A stretch of 64,000 bases of DNA from Variovorax sp. 770b2 (GCF_900115685.1 NZ_FOXJ01000001.1:2017796-2081795); one strand, 5' to 3'; counted from the stretch's first letter, positions 46,118 to 57,946 are shown. The notes: a model not told the origin generated them from the sequence alone. Program-made: numbers and translations.

Positions 46118-48316
46118 ATGAACTCACCCTCCGCCTCCCGCATTCCCTTCAAGCCCATGCTGCTCGCCAGTGCCTTGTCTGCCGTCCTGCTGGCCGCGTG
46201 CGGCGGCGGTAGCGACGGGGGCGGCGGCAACTTCCTGCCGATCGTGCCGCCCGCCGCGGTCACGCCGCCGGCACCACCGCCGCCCGCCCAGCCGCCCGCT
46301 GCGGAGCCGGACCCGTTGGTCTCCAAGGCCACGTTCACGCCCAATGCCGGCACCACCGAGGGTTCGTCGGACGCATCGACCGCCTTCGCCCTGCCCGACA
46401 ACTTCATGATCGTGGCCGACGACGAAGCCAACGTGCTGCGCATCTATCCGCGCGCCGGTGGCGCCGCGGTGAAGGAATGGAGCTACGAGCTCGAAGGCCC
46501 GAAGCTCGGCAAGGAACTCGACCTGGAAGCCGGCACGCGCATCGGCGACACGCTGTACCTCACGGGCTCCAACAGCAACAAGAAAGACGGCAGCGATGCG
46601 CCTGATCGTTCGCACCTCTTCGCTGTAAAGGTGAGCGGCACTGGTGTTGCGACCAGCTTCAGCTATGTGGGCCAGTTCTCGGCGCTCGAAGCGCAACTCA
46701 TCGCCTGGGACACCACCAACGGCCACGGCCTGGGCGCAAACCACTTCGGCTTCACCGTGTCGGCCGGCGCCGGCATCGTGCCCGAGCGGGTCGATGGCTT
46801 CTCGGTGGAAGGCATGACCAGCGCACCGGGCGACAGCGCCCTGTGGCTGGGCTTCCGCGCGCCGCAGACCGGCGCATCGACGCGCGCCAAGGCGCTGATC
46901 GTGCCGGTGCAGAACTACGCTGCACTGGTGGGCGGCACGGCCACGCAGGCCGCGTTCGGTGCGCCCATCGAGCTGGAGCTCGGCGGCCGCGGCATCCGCT
47001 CGATCGACAAGGGCACCGATGGCAACTACCTGATCGTTGCCGGTCCGGCAGGCGCTGCCAGCGCCGACGTGGACCGCAACTTCGCGCTCTTTTCGTGGAA
47101 CGGCAATCCGGGCACCGCACCGGTCGAGCTGTCGAACGACCTCGACAAGCTGCGCAAGGACACGGGCGGCAGCTTCGAATCGACCGTCGAGGTGCCGGGG
47201 CCGGTGACGGCCGGCACGCAAGTGCAATTGCTGCTGGACAACGGCGACACCGTCTGGCCCGGCCAGAAGGACGCCTCGAAGGACCTGCCGCCGGCCGACC
47301 AGAAATTCGATGGCTTCGTCGTGCGCCTGGGCGCGCCATGGGTCGACACCGCCGGCCCGGTGCTTCGCAGCGGCTCGCCCAAGGCCACGGACGGCAGCGT
47401 CGGCGCGAACGCGAAGGTGACCCTGAGCTTCAACGAAGGCGTGCGCCTGGGCGCCGGCAGCATCGTGCTGCACAAGGCCGACGGCAGCGTGATCGAGAGC
47501 TTCTCGTCCAGCAGCCCGGCCACGCGCCTGCAAGCCGCCTTCAACGTGATCACGCTGACACCGAGCCAGCCGCTGGCAGCATCCACCGGCTACTACGTGA
47601 CCGTGGATGCGAACGCGATCACCGATGCCAAGGGCAACGCCTACGCCGGCATCGCCGACGCGGCCACGCTGAGCTTCACGACCAGCGCACCGCCCGCGCT
47701 GGCTGCCGGCGACATCCTCTTCATGGGCGCGAACGCCGACAAGACCGACGCGTTCGCCTTCGTACTGCTCAAGCCGATGGACACGGGCACGCGCATCTTC
47801 TTCACCGACCGCGACCGCACCGCCGCCGACTTCGACACCATCACCAACGAGAGCGCCTTCGTCTGGACCGCAGACCGCAGCCTGCCGGCGGGCACCATCG
47901 TGACCATCCAGCCGGACGTGGCCAAGAACACGAACCCGATCGCCAGCATCGGCACCGTGCAGGGCGCGGGCGGCGGCATCAGCGCCAGCTACGAGACGGT
48001 CTACGCCTTCGTCGGCGGCACCATCGCCGGCCTGGGCGACGGTGCTGCCGGCACCATCAGCGGCGTGGGCACGTACCTGGCCAGCATCACGCTGGGACCG
48101 GTGCCCGATGCGAACGCCATCCCCGCGACGCTGACGGCCACGGGTGCCGCGATCAGTTTCCCCACGCAGTTCGACGTGCTCTACAACGGACCGATGCTGC
48201 CGGCCTCGCCGACGCCGACCGACATTGCGAACTTTGCCGCGAGCGTGAAGAACACGGCCAACTGGAAGTTCCAGAGCAAGGCCGGCTGGCCTTTGACGAA
48301 CAACAGCCTGTTCTGA
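46118..48316 (+). CDS. Large surface lipoprotein with Ig-like domain
   Basis: 732 aa. Lipobox LLAAC with Cys28 after a short signal, followed by GGGSDGGGG and a Pro-rich linker (about 40-65). Residues 70-380 form a beta-propeller-like region resembling DUF3616. Residues 385-500 match bacterial SbsA-type Ig-like domains (AKVTLSFNEGVRLGAGSIVLHKADGS). The last 200 residues form another unknown domain starting GDILFMGANADKTDAFAFVLL. It is predicted to be anchored to the outer membrane. It converges with an MFS gene across 4 nt. Confidence 0.82.
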   Translation: MNSPSASRIPFKPMLLASALSAVLLAACGGGSDGGGGNFLPIVPPAAVTPPAPPPPAQPPAAEPDPLVSKATFTPNAGTTEGSSDASTAFALPDNFMIVADDEANVLRIYPRAGGAAVKEWSYELEGPKLGKELDLEAGTRIGDTLYLTGSNSNKKDGSDAPDRSHLFAVKVSGTGVATSFSYVGQFSALEAQLIAWDTTNGHGLGANHFGFTVSAGAGIVPERVDGFSVEGMTSAPGDSALWLGFRAPQTGASTRAKALIVPVQNYAALVGGTATQAAFGAPIELELGGRGIRSIDKGTDGNYLIVAGPAGAASADVDRNFALFSWNGNPGTAPVELSNDLDKLRKDTGGSFESTVEVPGPVTAGTQVQLLLDNGDTVWPGQKDASKDLPPADQKFDGFVVRLGAPWVDTAGPVLRSGSPKATDGSVGANAKVTLSFNEGVRLGAGSIVLHKADGSVIESFSSSSPATRLQAAFNVITLTPSQPLAASTGYYVTVDANAITDAKGNAYAGIADAATLSFTTSAPPALAAGDILFMGANADKTDAFAFVLLKPMDTGTRIFFTDRDRTAADFDTITNESAFVWTADRSLPAGTIVTIQPDVAKNTNPIASIGTVQGAGGGISASYETVYAFVGGTIAGLGDGAAGTISGVGTYLASITLGPVPDANAIPATLTATGAAISFPTQFDVLYNGPMLPASPTPTDIANFAASVKNTANWKFQSKAGWPLTNNSLF

Positions 48317-48320
48317 TGGC

Positions 48321-49622
48321 TCAGTTGCGCAGCGCGGCCTCGCGGCCGCGCCGCATGTCGATCGGTAGCAAGAGCAACAACCCCGCCACGAACAGCACCG
48401 CGGTCGAGAGGATCGCGATGCGCTGGTTGCCGCCTGTGGCCCAGGTGATCGCGCCGAAGCTGAGCGGGCCGATGATGCTGGCCAGCCGCGTGGCGAAGGT
48501 CCAGAGCCCGAAGAACTCCGCGAGTTGCTGGGGCGGCGCGAGGTAGCCCGTCATCGCGCGGCCGGCGGACTGGCTCGAGCCCATCGCGAGCCCTGCGATG
48601 GCGGCCGCCCACCAGAAGCCGCCCTTGGTGGTCACCACGGCGGCGATCACGCAGACCGCGATCCACGCCACCAGCGTGGCCGCGAGCGAGACCTTGTGGC
48701 CGATGCGGTCCTGGATGTAGCCGAACGAGAAAGCGCCGATGGCGGCGGCGACATTGAGCACGAAGATCAGCACCATCGTCTCGCTCGCCACGAAGCCGAT
48801 CACCTGCTCGGCGTAGATCGCCGCGAGCGTGATCGCGACCGCCACGCCGCCTTGGTAGCAGGCGGTGCAGACCAGGAGCCACATGAAGTCGCGGTAGGCG
48901 CGCGCCTGCCGGTAGGTGGCACGCAGTTGCTGCCATGCGCCGAGTTCGCCGCCGGTGGTTTTGGGCTGCGCCCTTTCGGGCAGCAGCGCGAAGGTGGCGC
49001 AGGCCGCGGCGCCGTAGATCGCGGCCGTGACCAGCATCGTGACCGGCACGAAATGCGAGGCCGGCAGGCCCCTCGACTGCGACCACAGCACGTAGGCCAG
49101 GCAGATGCCGAGCGTCAACATGCCGCCGACATAGCCGAAGCTCCAGCCCCATCCGCTCACCTTGCCCATGCCTTCGGGCGTGGCAAGTTCGGGCAGGAAA
49201 GCGCCCGTGAGGGACTCGCCGTAGGAATAGAAGGCGTTGGAGACGATCACCAGCAACATGGCCAGCGCAACGCCGCCCGACGCACCTGCAAAGCGCGGCA
49301 TGAACGCCAGTGCCGCCGTGGCCACCACGCAGCCGGCGGTGGCGATGACCAGCACGCGCTTCTTGGCACCGCGCAGGTCGGCCCAGGCGCCGATGGCGGG
49401 CATCGTGAGCATCACGATGGCGTAGGAGATGCTGAGCGCCGCAGTCCACGCGAAAGCGGCCCAGGGCGCCCCCTTCGCGATGCCGCCCACGAAGTAGGCG
49501 GCGAAGACCGCCGTGATGACGACGGTCGTGTAGCCCGAGTTGGCGAAGTCGTACATCGCCCAGCCGAACACCTCGCGCTTGCGCACGCCAGGGCGCAGCG
49601 CGGAGGCGGGAAACAGGGCCAT
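48321..49622 (-). CDS. MFS transporter, UMF1/Atg22-like
   Basis: 433 aa with twelve predicted helices. EVFGWAMYDFANSGYTTVVITAVF at the N-terminus is the Atg22/UMF1 signature. The yeast member exports vacuolar amino acids; the substrate of bacterial members is not known. It follows the acidic protein gene by 30 nt. Confidence 0.88.
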   Translation of the reverse strand: MALFPASALRPGVRKREVFGWAMYDFANSGYTTVVITAVFAAYFVGGIAKGAPWAAFAWTAALSISYAIVMLTMPAIGAWADLRGAKKRVLVIATAGCVVATAALAFMPRFAGASGGVALAMLLVIVSNAFYSYGESLTGAFLPELATPEGMGKVSGWGWSFGYVGGMLTLGICLAYVLWSQSRGLPASHFVPVTMLVTAAIYGAAACATFALLPERAQPKTTGGELGAWQQLRATYRQARAYRDFMWLLVCTACYQGGVAVAITLAAIYAEQVIGFVASETMVLIFVLNVAAAIGAFSFGYIQDRIGHKVSLAATLVAWIAVCVIAAVVTTKGGFWWAAAIAGLAMGSSQSAGRAMTGYLAPPQQLAEFFGLWTFATRLASIIGPLSFGAITWATGGNQRIAILSTAVLFVAGLLLLLPIDMRRGREAALRN

Positions 49623-49652
49623 GCGGCCTTGGATCAGGGAGTCGTTGGGTGG

Positions 49653-50294
49653 TTAATGCAGGTGCCGCGGACGGCGACCGCCGCCGTGCCCACCGCCGGT
49701 GCCGCCGCTGCCGGGGCCACCCGTGCCGCGCGGGCGCTTGCCGATTTCGAGCGAGTTCACGAGCGCATCGAAACGGTCGCTGAAGAGGCGGTCGATTTCG
49801 GAGACCACGCCGCCCAGCTCGGCGCCGTCGAAGTGGCGCTCCATGAGGTTGACCACGTCTTCCACCAGCAGGTCGCGCTGCACCTGCATGATCGCGGCCG
49901 GGTTCGGGCCGACGAAGAGCATCAGGAAATCGTCGCGCGATTCTTCGTCGGGGTCGCCCTCTTCCTCGTCGAAATCGGTGTCGTAGAAGGTGACTTCGAT
50001 GGCGGCGCCGCGGTCCGAGAGTTCGTTCAGGGCCATGCACATTTCGTCGAGCGCCTGGCGGAAATCTTCGTCGCCGGGCACGGTCCAGCAGATCTGCAGC
50101 GTGTGGTCCTTCTGCTCGAAGCGGATGCCGGGTTCTTCTTCGTAAGTGCTGGTCGCGCCGTCGGCGAGCGACTTGGCGCCCGCATATTTCCAGAGCGGCT
50201 TGAGCGCCTCCTGGATCTGATCGAAGCTCACGTCCGGGCGCAATGGCACGTCGCCATGCACATGGATTTCAAATGGAGCGTTGTAGCGAGGCAT
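49653..50294 (-). CDS. Acidic cytoplasmic protein with Gly/His/Arg tail
   Basis: 213 aa. A compact acidic domain (1-185), with EEEGDPDEESRDD near residues 110-122, is followed by a low-complexity tail GGPGSGGTGGGHGGGRRPRHLH. The tail could bind metal or nucleic acid. AAAAAGGAG lies before ATG 50294. I cannot name the family with confidence; a Burkholderiales-restricted DUF is likely. It begins 22 nt after tRNA-Leu(TAA) and may be cotranscribed with it. Confidence 0.78.
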   Translation of the reverse strand: MPRYNAPFEIHVHGDVPLRPDVSFDQIQEALKPLWKYAGAKSLADGATSTYEEEPGIRFEQKDHTLQICWTVPGDEDFRQALDEMCMALNELSDRGAAIEVTFYDTDFDEEEGDPDEESRDDFLMLFVGPNPAAIMQVQRDLLVEDVVNLMERHFDGAELGGVVSEIDRLFSDRFDALVNSLEIGKRPRGTGGPGSGGTGGGHGGGRRPRHLH

Positions 50295-50316
50295 CGAATG
50301 CTCCTTTTTCTATATG

Positions 50317-50408
50317 TGGTACCCGGAACGGGGGTCGAACCCGTATGCCCCGATCAAGGAAGCGGCGGATTTTAAGTCCGATGTGTCTACCAATTTCACC
50401 ATCCGGGC
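50317..50408 (-). tRNA. tRNA-Leu(TAA)
   Basis: 92 nt including an encoded CCA. Anticodon TAA sits in the loop ACTTAAAAT. The long variable arm of a leucine tRNA is present, and the acceptor stem pairs GCCCGGA with TCCGGGT. Confidence 0.95.
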
Positions 50409-50441
50409 GTCAGGTTGAACATCGACGATAACCCAAACGAA

Positions 50442-50475
50442 ACAAGCCCCGGCAACGGTGGTTGGCGGGGCTTGT
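50442..50475 (-). terminator. Terminator between tRNA-Cys and tRNA-Leu
   Basis: ACAAGCCCCG (50442-50451) pairs perfectly with CGGGGCTTGT (50466-50475). On the minus strand the stem is followed by TTCGTTT. Confidence 0.6.
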
Positions 50476-50506
50476 TTGTCGGGTCGAATCGTGTCTAACG
50501 AGAAGG

Positions 50507-50580
50507 TGGAGGCGCGACCCGGAGTCGAACCGGGCTACACGGATTTGCAATCCGTTGCATAACCGCTTTGCTATCGCGCC
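50507..50580 (-). tRNA. tRNA-Cys(GCA)
   Basis: 74 nt with encoded CCA. Acceptor GGCGCGA pairs with TCGCGCC; anticodon GCA lies in the loop ATTGCAAAT. Confidence 0.95.
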
Positions 50581-50614
50581 ACGCAGAAAAACGAAACCGA
50601 ACTTGCGAAAAAAA

Positions 50615-50637
50615 GGGAAGCATTTGCTTCCCTTTTT
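50615..50637 (-). terminator. Terminator between tRNA-Gly and tRNA-Cys
   Basis: GGGAAGC (50615-50621) pairs with GCTTCCC (50626-50632). T or A tracts flank both sides, so it can act in both directions; only minus-strand genes are present here. Confidence 0.75.
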
Positions 50638-50643
50638 CAAAAC

Positions 50644-50719
50644 TGGAGCGGGAAAAGAGTCTCGAACTCTCGACCTCAACCTTGGCAAGGTTGCGCTCTA
50701 CCAACTGAGCTATTCCCGC
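50644..50719 (-). tRNA. tRNA-Gly(GCC)
   Basis: 76 nt with encoded CCA. Acceptor GCGGGAA pairs with TTCCCGC; anticodon GCC lies in the loop CTTGCCAAG. Confidence 0.95.
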
Positions 50720-50733
50720 GTTTCGAGCCTCGA

Positions 50734-50763
50734 ATTATATACCATTTTTTCGGGGCTCGGCAA
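50734..50763 (-). promoter_or_regulatory. Promoter of the tRNA-Gly/Cys/Leu group
   Basis: On the minus strand TTGCCG (50758-50763), an 18-nt spacer and perfect TATAAT (50734-50739). It lies between the lon stop and tRNA-Gly and would start transcription about 7 nt before the tRNA. Confidence 0.7.
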
Positions 50764-50773
50764 ATTCGCACGA

Positions 50774-53215
<2,442 letters not shown>

Positions 53216-53225
53216 GCGAAATCCT

Positions 53226-54491
53226 TTACGCCTTCTTCGCCGCTTCGCGGTACACGAGCAGCGGTGGCTTGTTTTCGTCGATGGTCGATTCCTCGACCAC
53301 CACCTTGTCGACATTGGTCGCGTTCGGCAATTCGAACATGGTGTCGATCAGCGACTGTTCAAGGATCGAACGCAGGCCCCGTGCACCGGTCTTGCGGGCC
53401 AGGGCCTTGCGCGCGATCGCCTTGAGCGCCGCCGGGCGAATCTCCAGGTCCACGCCCTCCATCTGAAGGAGCTTGGTGAACTGCTTGACCACCGCATTCT
53501 TAGGCTCGGTCAGGATCTGGACCAGCGCATCCTCCGAGAGTTCCGCGAGCGATGCGACCACGGGCATGCGGCCCACGAGTTCGGGGATCAGGCCGAACTT
53601 GATCAGGTCTTCGGGTTCGACTTCGCGAAACACCTCGGTGATGCTGCGCTGCGCCTTGCTCTTGACCGTGGCGCCGAAGCCGATGCCCGAGGCCTCGGTG
53701 CGGTTTTCGATGACCTTCTCCAGGCCCGCAAAGGCGCCGCCGCAGATGAACAGGATGTTGGTCGTGTCGATCTGCAGGAAGTCCTGGTTCGGGTGCTTGC
53801 GCCCGCCCTGGGGCGGCACGCTGGCCATGGTGCCTTCGATGAGCTTGAGCAAGGCCTGCTGCACGCCCTCGCCCGACACGTCGCGCGTGATCGAGGGGTT
53901 GTCGGACTTGCGCGAGATCTTGTCGATTTCGTCGATGTAGACGATGCCGCGCTGGGCGCGCTCGACCTCGTAGTTGCAGCTCTGCAGCAGCTTCTGGATG
54001 ATGTTCTCGACGTCTTCTCCCACGTAGCCGGCTTCGGTCAGCGTGGTGGCATCGGCCATCACGAAGGGCACGTCGAGCATGCGCGCGAGCGTTTGCGCCA
54101 GGAGCGTCTTGCCCGAACCCGTGGGGCCGATCAAGAGGATGTTGCTCTTGCTGAGCTCGACGTCGTCGCCCTTGGCCTTTTCCTTGTGGCGAAGGCGCTT
54201 GTAGTGGTTGTAGACGGCCACCGACAGCATGCGCTTGGCCGGCTCCTGGCCGATCACGTAGTTGTCCAGGTTGGTCTTGATCTCCAGCGGCGTGGGCAGG
54301 TCGCTGCGCGCTTCGCGCGCCTCTTCACCGGCCGGCAACTCGTCGCGGATGATCTCGTTGCAAAGGTCGATGCACTCGTCGCAGATGAAGACCGAAGGGC
54401 CCGCGATCAGCTTCTTGACCTCATGCTGGCTCTTGCCGCAGAACGAGCAATAAAGCGTTTTTTCGCTGGAAGAGCCTTTTTTTTCGGCCAT
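53226..54491 (-). CDS. clpX: ATP-dependent Clp protease ATPase subunit ClpX
   Basis: 421 aa. Zinc-binding cysteines Cys15, Cys18, Cys37 and Cys40, Walker A GPTGSGKT at 122-129, Walker [10 protein letters not shown] and the ClpP-binding IGF loop in SGIGFGA. It unfolds substrates for ClpP. The start [11 protein letters not shown] is the family norm. It lies 110 nt after clpP, with a terminator-like hairpin between the genes. Confidence 0.97.
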   Translation of the reverse strand: MAEKKGSSSEKTLYCSFCGKSQHEVKKLIAGPSVFICDECIDLCNEIIRDELPAGEEAREARSDLPTPLEIKTNLDNYVIGQEPAKRMLSVAVYNHYKRLRHKEKAKGDDVELSKSNILLIGPTGSGKTLLAQTLARMLDVPFVMADATTLTEAGYVGEDVENIIQKLLQSCNYEVERAQRGIVYIDEIDKISRKSDNPSITRDVSGEGVQQALLKLIEGTMASVPPQGGRKHPNQDFLQIDTTNILFICGGAFAGLEKVIENRTEASGIGFGATVKSKAQRSITEVFREVEPEDLIKFGLIPELVGRMPVVASLAELSEDALVQILTEPKNAVVKQFTKLLQMEGVDLEIRPAALKAIARKALARKTGARGLRSILEQSLIDTMFELPNATNVDKVVVEESTIDENKPPLLVYREAAKKA

Positions 54492-54535
54492 GGACAGGTG
54501 CCTCGTGACAGGGTATGGACAATGATAACTAAACA

Positions 54536-54571
54536 AAAACGGCGTTTCCCGTGTGGAAAACGCCGTTTTTT
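54536..54571 (-). terminator. Intrinsic terminator between clpP and clpX
   Basis: AACGGCGTTT pairs with AAACGCCGTT, loop about 10 nt, with A and T tracts on both sides (TTTTTGTTT on the minus strand). It would limit read-through from clpP into clpX. Confidence 0.75.
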
Positions 54572-54601
54572 GCCTTTTGCGCCACACGGCGCCCGGCAGT
54601 T

Positions 54602-55210
54602 TTAACCGCGCTTGGCAACGACCTGGTCGACCAGACCGTAATCCTTGGCCTCATCGGCCGTCAGGAAGTAGTCGCGTTCGGTGTCGCTCTTGACCTTTTC
54701 CAGTGGCTGGCCGGTGCGTTCGGCCAGGATCCGGTTCATCTGGTCCTTGGTGCGCAGGATGTCGCGCGCATGGATCTCGATGTCGGTCGCCTGGCCGCGT
54801 GCGCCGCCCAGCACCTGGTGGATCATGATCTTCGAGTTGGGCAGCGAGAAGCGCTTGCCCTTCTCGCCGGCCGCCAGCAGGAAGGCACCCATGCTGGCCG
54901 CAAAGCCCAGGCACATGGTCGACACGTCGGGCTTGATGAACTGCATGGTGTCGTAGATCGCCATGCCGGCGCTCACGCTGCCGCCCGGGGAGTTGATGTA
55001 GAAGGAAATGTCCTTCTCCGGGTTCTCGCTCTCCAGGAACAGCAACTGGGCCACCACGAGGTTGGCGGTCTGGTCGTTGACCTCGCCCACCAGGAAGATG
55101 ATGCGTTCCTTGAGGAGACGCGAGTAGATGTCGTAGGACCGCTCGCCGCGGCCCGACTGCTCGACGACCATCGGGATCATGCCGAGGCCTTGAATTTCGT
55201 TTGCGATCAT
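54602..55210 (-). CDS. clpP: ATP-dependent Clp protease proteolytic subunit
   Basis: 202 aa. Catalytic triad Ser106 (GFAASMGAF), His131 (MIHQ) and Asp180 (DTERDYF). Short N-terminal propeptide before [20 protein letters not shown]. Start 55210 with GGAGA upstream; the frame continues another 26 codons upstream but lacks the conserved start. Confidence 0.97.
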   Translation of the reverse strand: MIANEIQGLGMIPMVVEQSGRGERSYDIYSRLLKERIIFLVGEVNDQTANLVVAQLLFLESENPEKDISFYINSPGGSVSAGMAIYDTMQFIKPDVSTMCLGFAASMGAFLLAAGEKGKRFSLPNSKIMIHQVLGGARGQATDIEIHARDILRTKDQMNRILAERTGQPLEKVKSDTERDYFLTADEAKDYGLVDQVVAKRG

Positions 55211-55269
55211 GAAGTAGCTCTCCGGGAAGATGGAATCGTTCGCTGTGTATGAACTGTAAGCCTGAATGA

Positions 55270-55303
55270 AATGGGGCTCGTGCCGCAAAGCACAAGCCCC
55301 ATT
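55270..55303 (-). terminator. Terminator-like hairpin between tig and clpP
   Basis: AATGGGGCT (55270-55278) pairs with AGCCCCATT (55295-55303), with an inner GTGC/GCAC pairing, then TTCATT on the minus strand. The T tract is short, so read-through from tig into clpP is likely. Confidence 0.5.
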
Positions 55304-55324
55304 GGCAATGCGGGCAGCGGCGGA

Positions 55325-56644
55325 TCAGCCTTGTTGCTGCTGCGCCATCAGTTCGTCGAACGACACCGACTTCTCGTTGACCTTGGCCTTGGCGAGCACG
55401 AAATCGGTCACGTTGTTCTCGATGACGACGGCTTCGACTTCCGCCAGGCGGTTGTTGTCGCTGAAATACCAGCGCACCACGTCGGCCGGCTTTTCGTAGC
55501 TGGCGGCCAGCTCGTCGATGTGGGCCTTGATCTGCTCGGGCTTGGCCTGCAGGTCGTTGGCACGCACCAGCTCAGCCACCACGAGGCCCAGGCGCACGCG
55601 GCGTTCGGCTTGGGGACGGAACACTTCGTCGGGGATCGGTGCCTTGTCGGCGTCCTTGATGCCGCGTTGCTTCAGCTCAGCGCGGGCGCCTTCGATCATG
55701 CGGCTGACTTCCGATTGCACGCTGGCGTTGGGCAGGTCGAGCTCGGCGTTGGCAACCAGCGCGTCCATCACGGCGTTCTTGTTGCGGGCCAGCAGGCGGA
55801 ACTTCACTTCGCGCTCCAGGTTGCGCTTGATGTCGGCGCGCAGGCCTTCGACGGTGGCTTCGGCGATGCCGAGCGACTTGGCGAGCTGTTCGTTGACTTC
55901 GGGCAGGTGCGAGGCTTCGATCTTCTTCACGGTGACCATGAAGTCGGCTTGCTTGCCGGCCACGTCCTTGCCGTGGTAATCGGCCGGGAACGACAGCGGG
56001 AAGGTGCGGCTGTCGCCGGACTTCATGCCGCGCACGGCGTCTTCGAATTCCTTGAGCATCTGGCCTTCGCCGACCACGAACTGGAAGTCTTCGGCCTTGC
56101 CGCCCTGGAAGGGCTCGCCGTCGATCTTGCCTTCGAAGTCGACCGTGACGCGGTCGTCGTCTTGCGCAATGGCGTCTTGCGCGCGCTGGGCGAAGGTGCG
56201 GCGTTGCTTGCGCAGGATATCGAGCGTCTTGTCGATCGCGTCGTCGCCCACTTCGGCCGAGAGCTTCTCGACTTCGGCGCCCGCGAGGTCGTTGATCTTG
56301 ACTTCGGGGAACACTTCGAACACCGCGTCGAAGGCCAGTTCGCCTTCGGGCGACTCTTCCTTCTCGGTGATGCGGGGCTGGCCGGCCACGCGCAGCTTGG
56401 CTTCGTTGGCGGCTTGCGAAAAGGCCTCGCCGACCTTGTCGTTCATGACTTCGTAGTGCACCGAGTAACCATAGCGCTGGGCCACGACGTTCATCGGCAC
56501 CTTGCCGGGACGAAAGCCGTCCATCTTGACGGTGCGCGCGAGCTTCTTGAGGCGCGAATCGACTTCGTTCTGGATGGTGCCGACCGGCAGGGTCAGCGTG
56601 ATCTTGCGTTCGAGCTTCTCGAGAGTTTCAACGGTCACGGTCAT
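55325..56644 (-). CDS. tig: Trigger factor
   Basis: 439 aa ribosome-associated chaperone. The ribosome-binding signature FRPGKVP is at residues 44-50; the FKBP-like prolyl isomerase domain (about 160-250, GKIDGEPFQGGKAEDFQFVVGEGQM) and the C-terminal arms follow. Start MTVTVETLEKLERK at 56644 has AAGGAAG upstream. First gene of the tig-clpP-clpX-lon block. Confidence 0.97.
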   Translation of the reverse strand: MTVTVETLEKLERKITLTLPVGTIQNEVDSRLKKLARTVKMDGFRPGKVPMNVVAQRYGYSVHYEVMNDKVGEAFSQAANEAKLRVAGQPRITEKEESPEGELAFDAVFEVFPEVKINDLAGAEVEKLSAEVGDDAIDKTLDILRKQRRTFAQRAQDAIAQDDDRVTVDFEGKIDGEPFQGGKAEDFQFVVGEGQMLKEFEDAVRGMKSGDSRTFPLSFPADYHGKDVAGKQADFMVTVKKIEASHLPEVNEQLAKSLGIAEATVEGLRADIKRNLEREVKFRLLARNKNAVMDALVANAELDLPNASVQSEVSRMIEGARAELKQRGIKDADKAPIPDEVFRPQAERRVRLGLVVAELVRANDLQAKPEQIKAHIDELAASYEKPADVVRWYFSDNNRLAEVEAVVIENNVTDFVLAKAKVNEKSVSFDELMAQQQQG

Positions 56645-56912
56645 GATGTCTTCCTTGTGAGGGGGCTGTTGCGCGGGGCCTGCATCTTTTTTGTCGATAC
56701 AGATCAAGGACTTACACGCGCTAGCGGGATTTATGCGGCGGCACACGCGTGCAGCTCGCAAAACTGGGCAACCCATGATTCTAATCGGCTGGAACACCCG
56801 CTTTTGCCCGGGCGGAAGTCCACGCGCGGAGATTGCGCCATGCGTGCCGGATTCCCCCGCCGCTTTCCCCTTTACAGTGGCGGGCGATTCGCCACTGCCC
56901 CCAGGGATCTCC

Positions 56913-57938
56913 ATGCTCCAGCGCCTGTTCGCCGCCTTCGCCCTCGCACTTGCCGCTCTCGCGTTCGGCATGCCCTCGCCGACGCTGGCCAAGACAGGCG
57001 GCGCGCAGGCGGCCAAGGAGCCGACCATCCAGCAGATCTACGAGGCGGCGGACAAGGGCCGTATGGATTCCGCCAACGCGATGATCGCGAAGGTGCTGAA
57101 GAGCCATCCCGAGAGCGCGAAGGCGCATTTCGTGCATTCGCAGCTGCTCGCGATGCAGGACAAGCTCGATGACGCAAGAGATGCGCTGGCCCGGGCCAGG
57201 GAGCTGTCGCCGGGCCTCAAGTTCGCGAAGGCCGAATCGGTCGCCAAGCTCGAGCGCACGCTGGAAAAGCCGGTGGAGATCGCGCCCGAAGCGCTGCCCG
57301 AACCGAGCCCCGTCGCCGCACCGGCTCCCGCTCCCGTGGTGACGGACTCCTTCCCGCCCACCGGCTCGATCCCCTGGGGGCCGATCGGCATCGTGGCGCT
57401 GATCGTCGTCGCCTACGTCCTCTTCCAGCGGCGTTCGCGCGCCGTCACCTTCCCGGTGCCGGCCGCCGCCGCGCCCGTCGAGGCGCCCCGGTTCTCGCGA
57501 TCCACGAGCGATTCGTCGATGGGCCATGGCGCAGCGAGCGGCGACCGGGAATTTCCGGCCTCGCCGCCGCCCGGCCAGGGGTCGAACATCGGCGGCGCAC
57601 TGGCGGCCGGTGCGGTGGCCGGCGTTGGCGCGGTGATCGTGGGCGAAGCGCTGCGCCAGGCCATGAACAACCGGAAGGAGCCGCGCGGAGGCAGCACGGT
57701 CAACATCTCCAACAACAGCCGCAGCAACAACGACCACATCGGCAGCAGCCTGTGGCCTTCGTCCGATCCGGCTCCGGACTCGGAGCGCCAGCCCGACCGC
57801 AGCTCCGTGGACAACGATTTCGGCATCAAGGACACGAGCTCGTGGGACGACTCGAGCAGCGGCAGCGATAGCGGTGGCAGCAGCGACAGCAGTAGCAGCG
57901 ATAGCAGCAGCGACAGCAGTTCCAGCAGCAGCGACTGA
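56913..57938 (+). CDS. TPR membrane protein with Ser/Asp-rich tail
   Basis: 341 aa. Signal or anchor helix at residues 3-24, then a TPR-like region (40-130: PTIQQIYEAADKGRMDSANAMIAKVLKSHPESAKAHFVHSQLL), a Pro/Ala linker, a second helix near 150-168 (GPIGIVALIVVAYVLF), a Gly/Ala helix near 220-245, and a C-terminal low-complexity tail of Ser and Asp. No family is recognised. The frame stays open upstream, but the chosen ATG gives a normal signal sequence. It is divergent from tig. Confidence 0.82.
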   Translation: MLQRLFAAFALALAALAFGMPSPTLAKTGGAQAAKEPTIQQIYEAADKGRMDSANAMIAKVLKSHPESAKAHFVHSQLLAMQDKLDDARDALARARELSPGLKFAKAESVAKLERTLEKPVEIAPEALPEPSPVAAPAPAPVVTDSFPPTGSIPWGPIGIVALIVVAYVLFQRRSRAVTFPVPAAAAPVEAPRFSRSTSDSSMGHGAASGDREFPASPPPGQGSNIGGALAAGAVAGVGAVIVGEALRQAMNNRKEPRGGSTVNISNNSRSNNDHIGSSLWPSSDPAPDSERQPDRSSVDNDFGIKDTSSWDDSSSGSDSGGSSDSSSSDSSSDSSSSSSD

Positions 57939-57946
57939 TAAACAAA

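Noticed and set aside
50317..50719. tRNA cluster as an integration site for a mobile element
   Set aside because: No integrase, no direct repeat of a tRNA end and no foreign-looking genes nearby.
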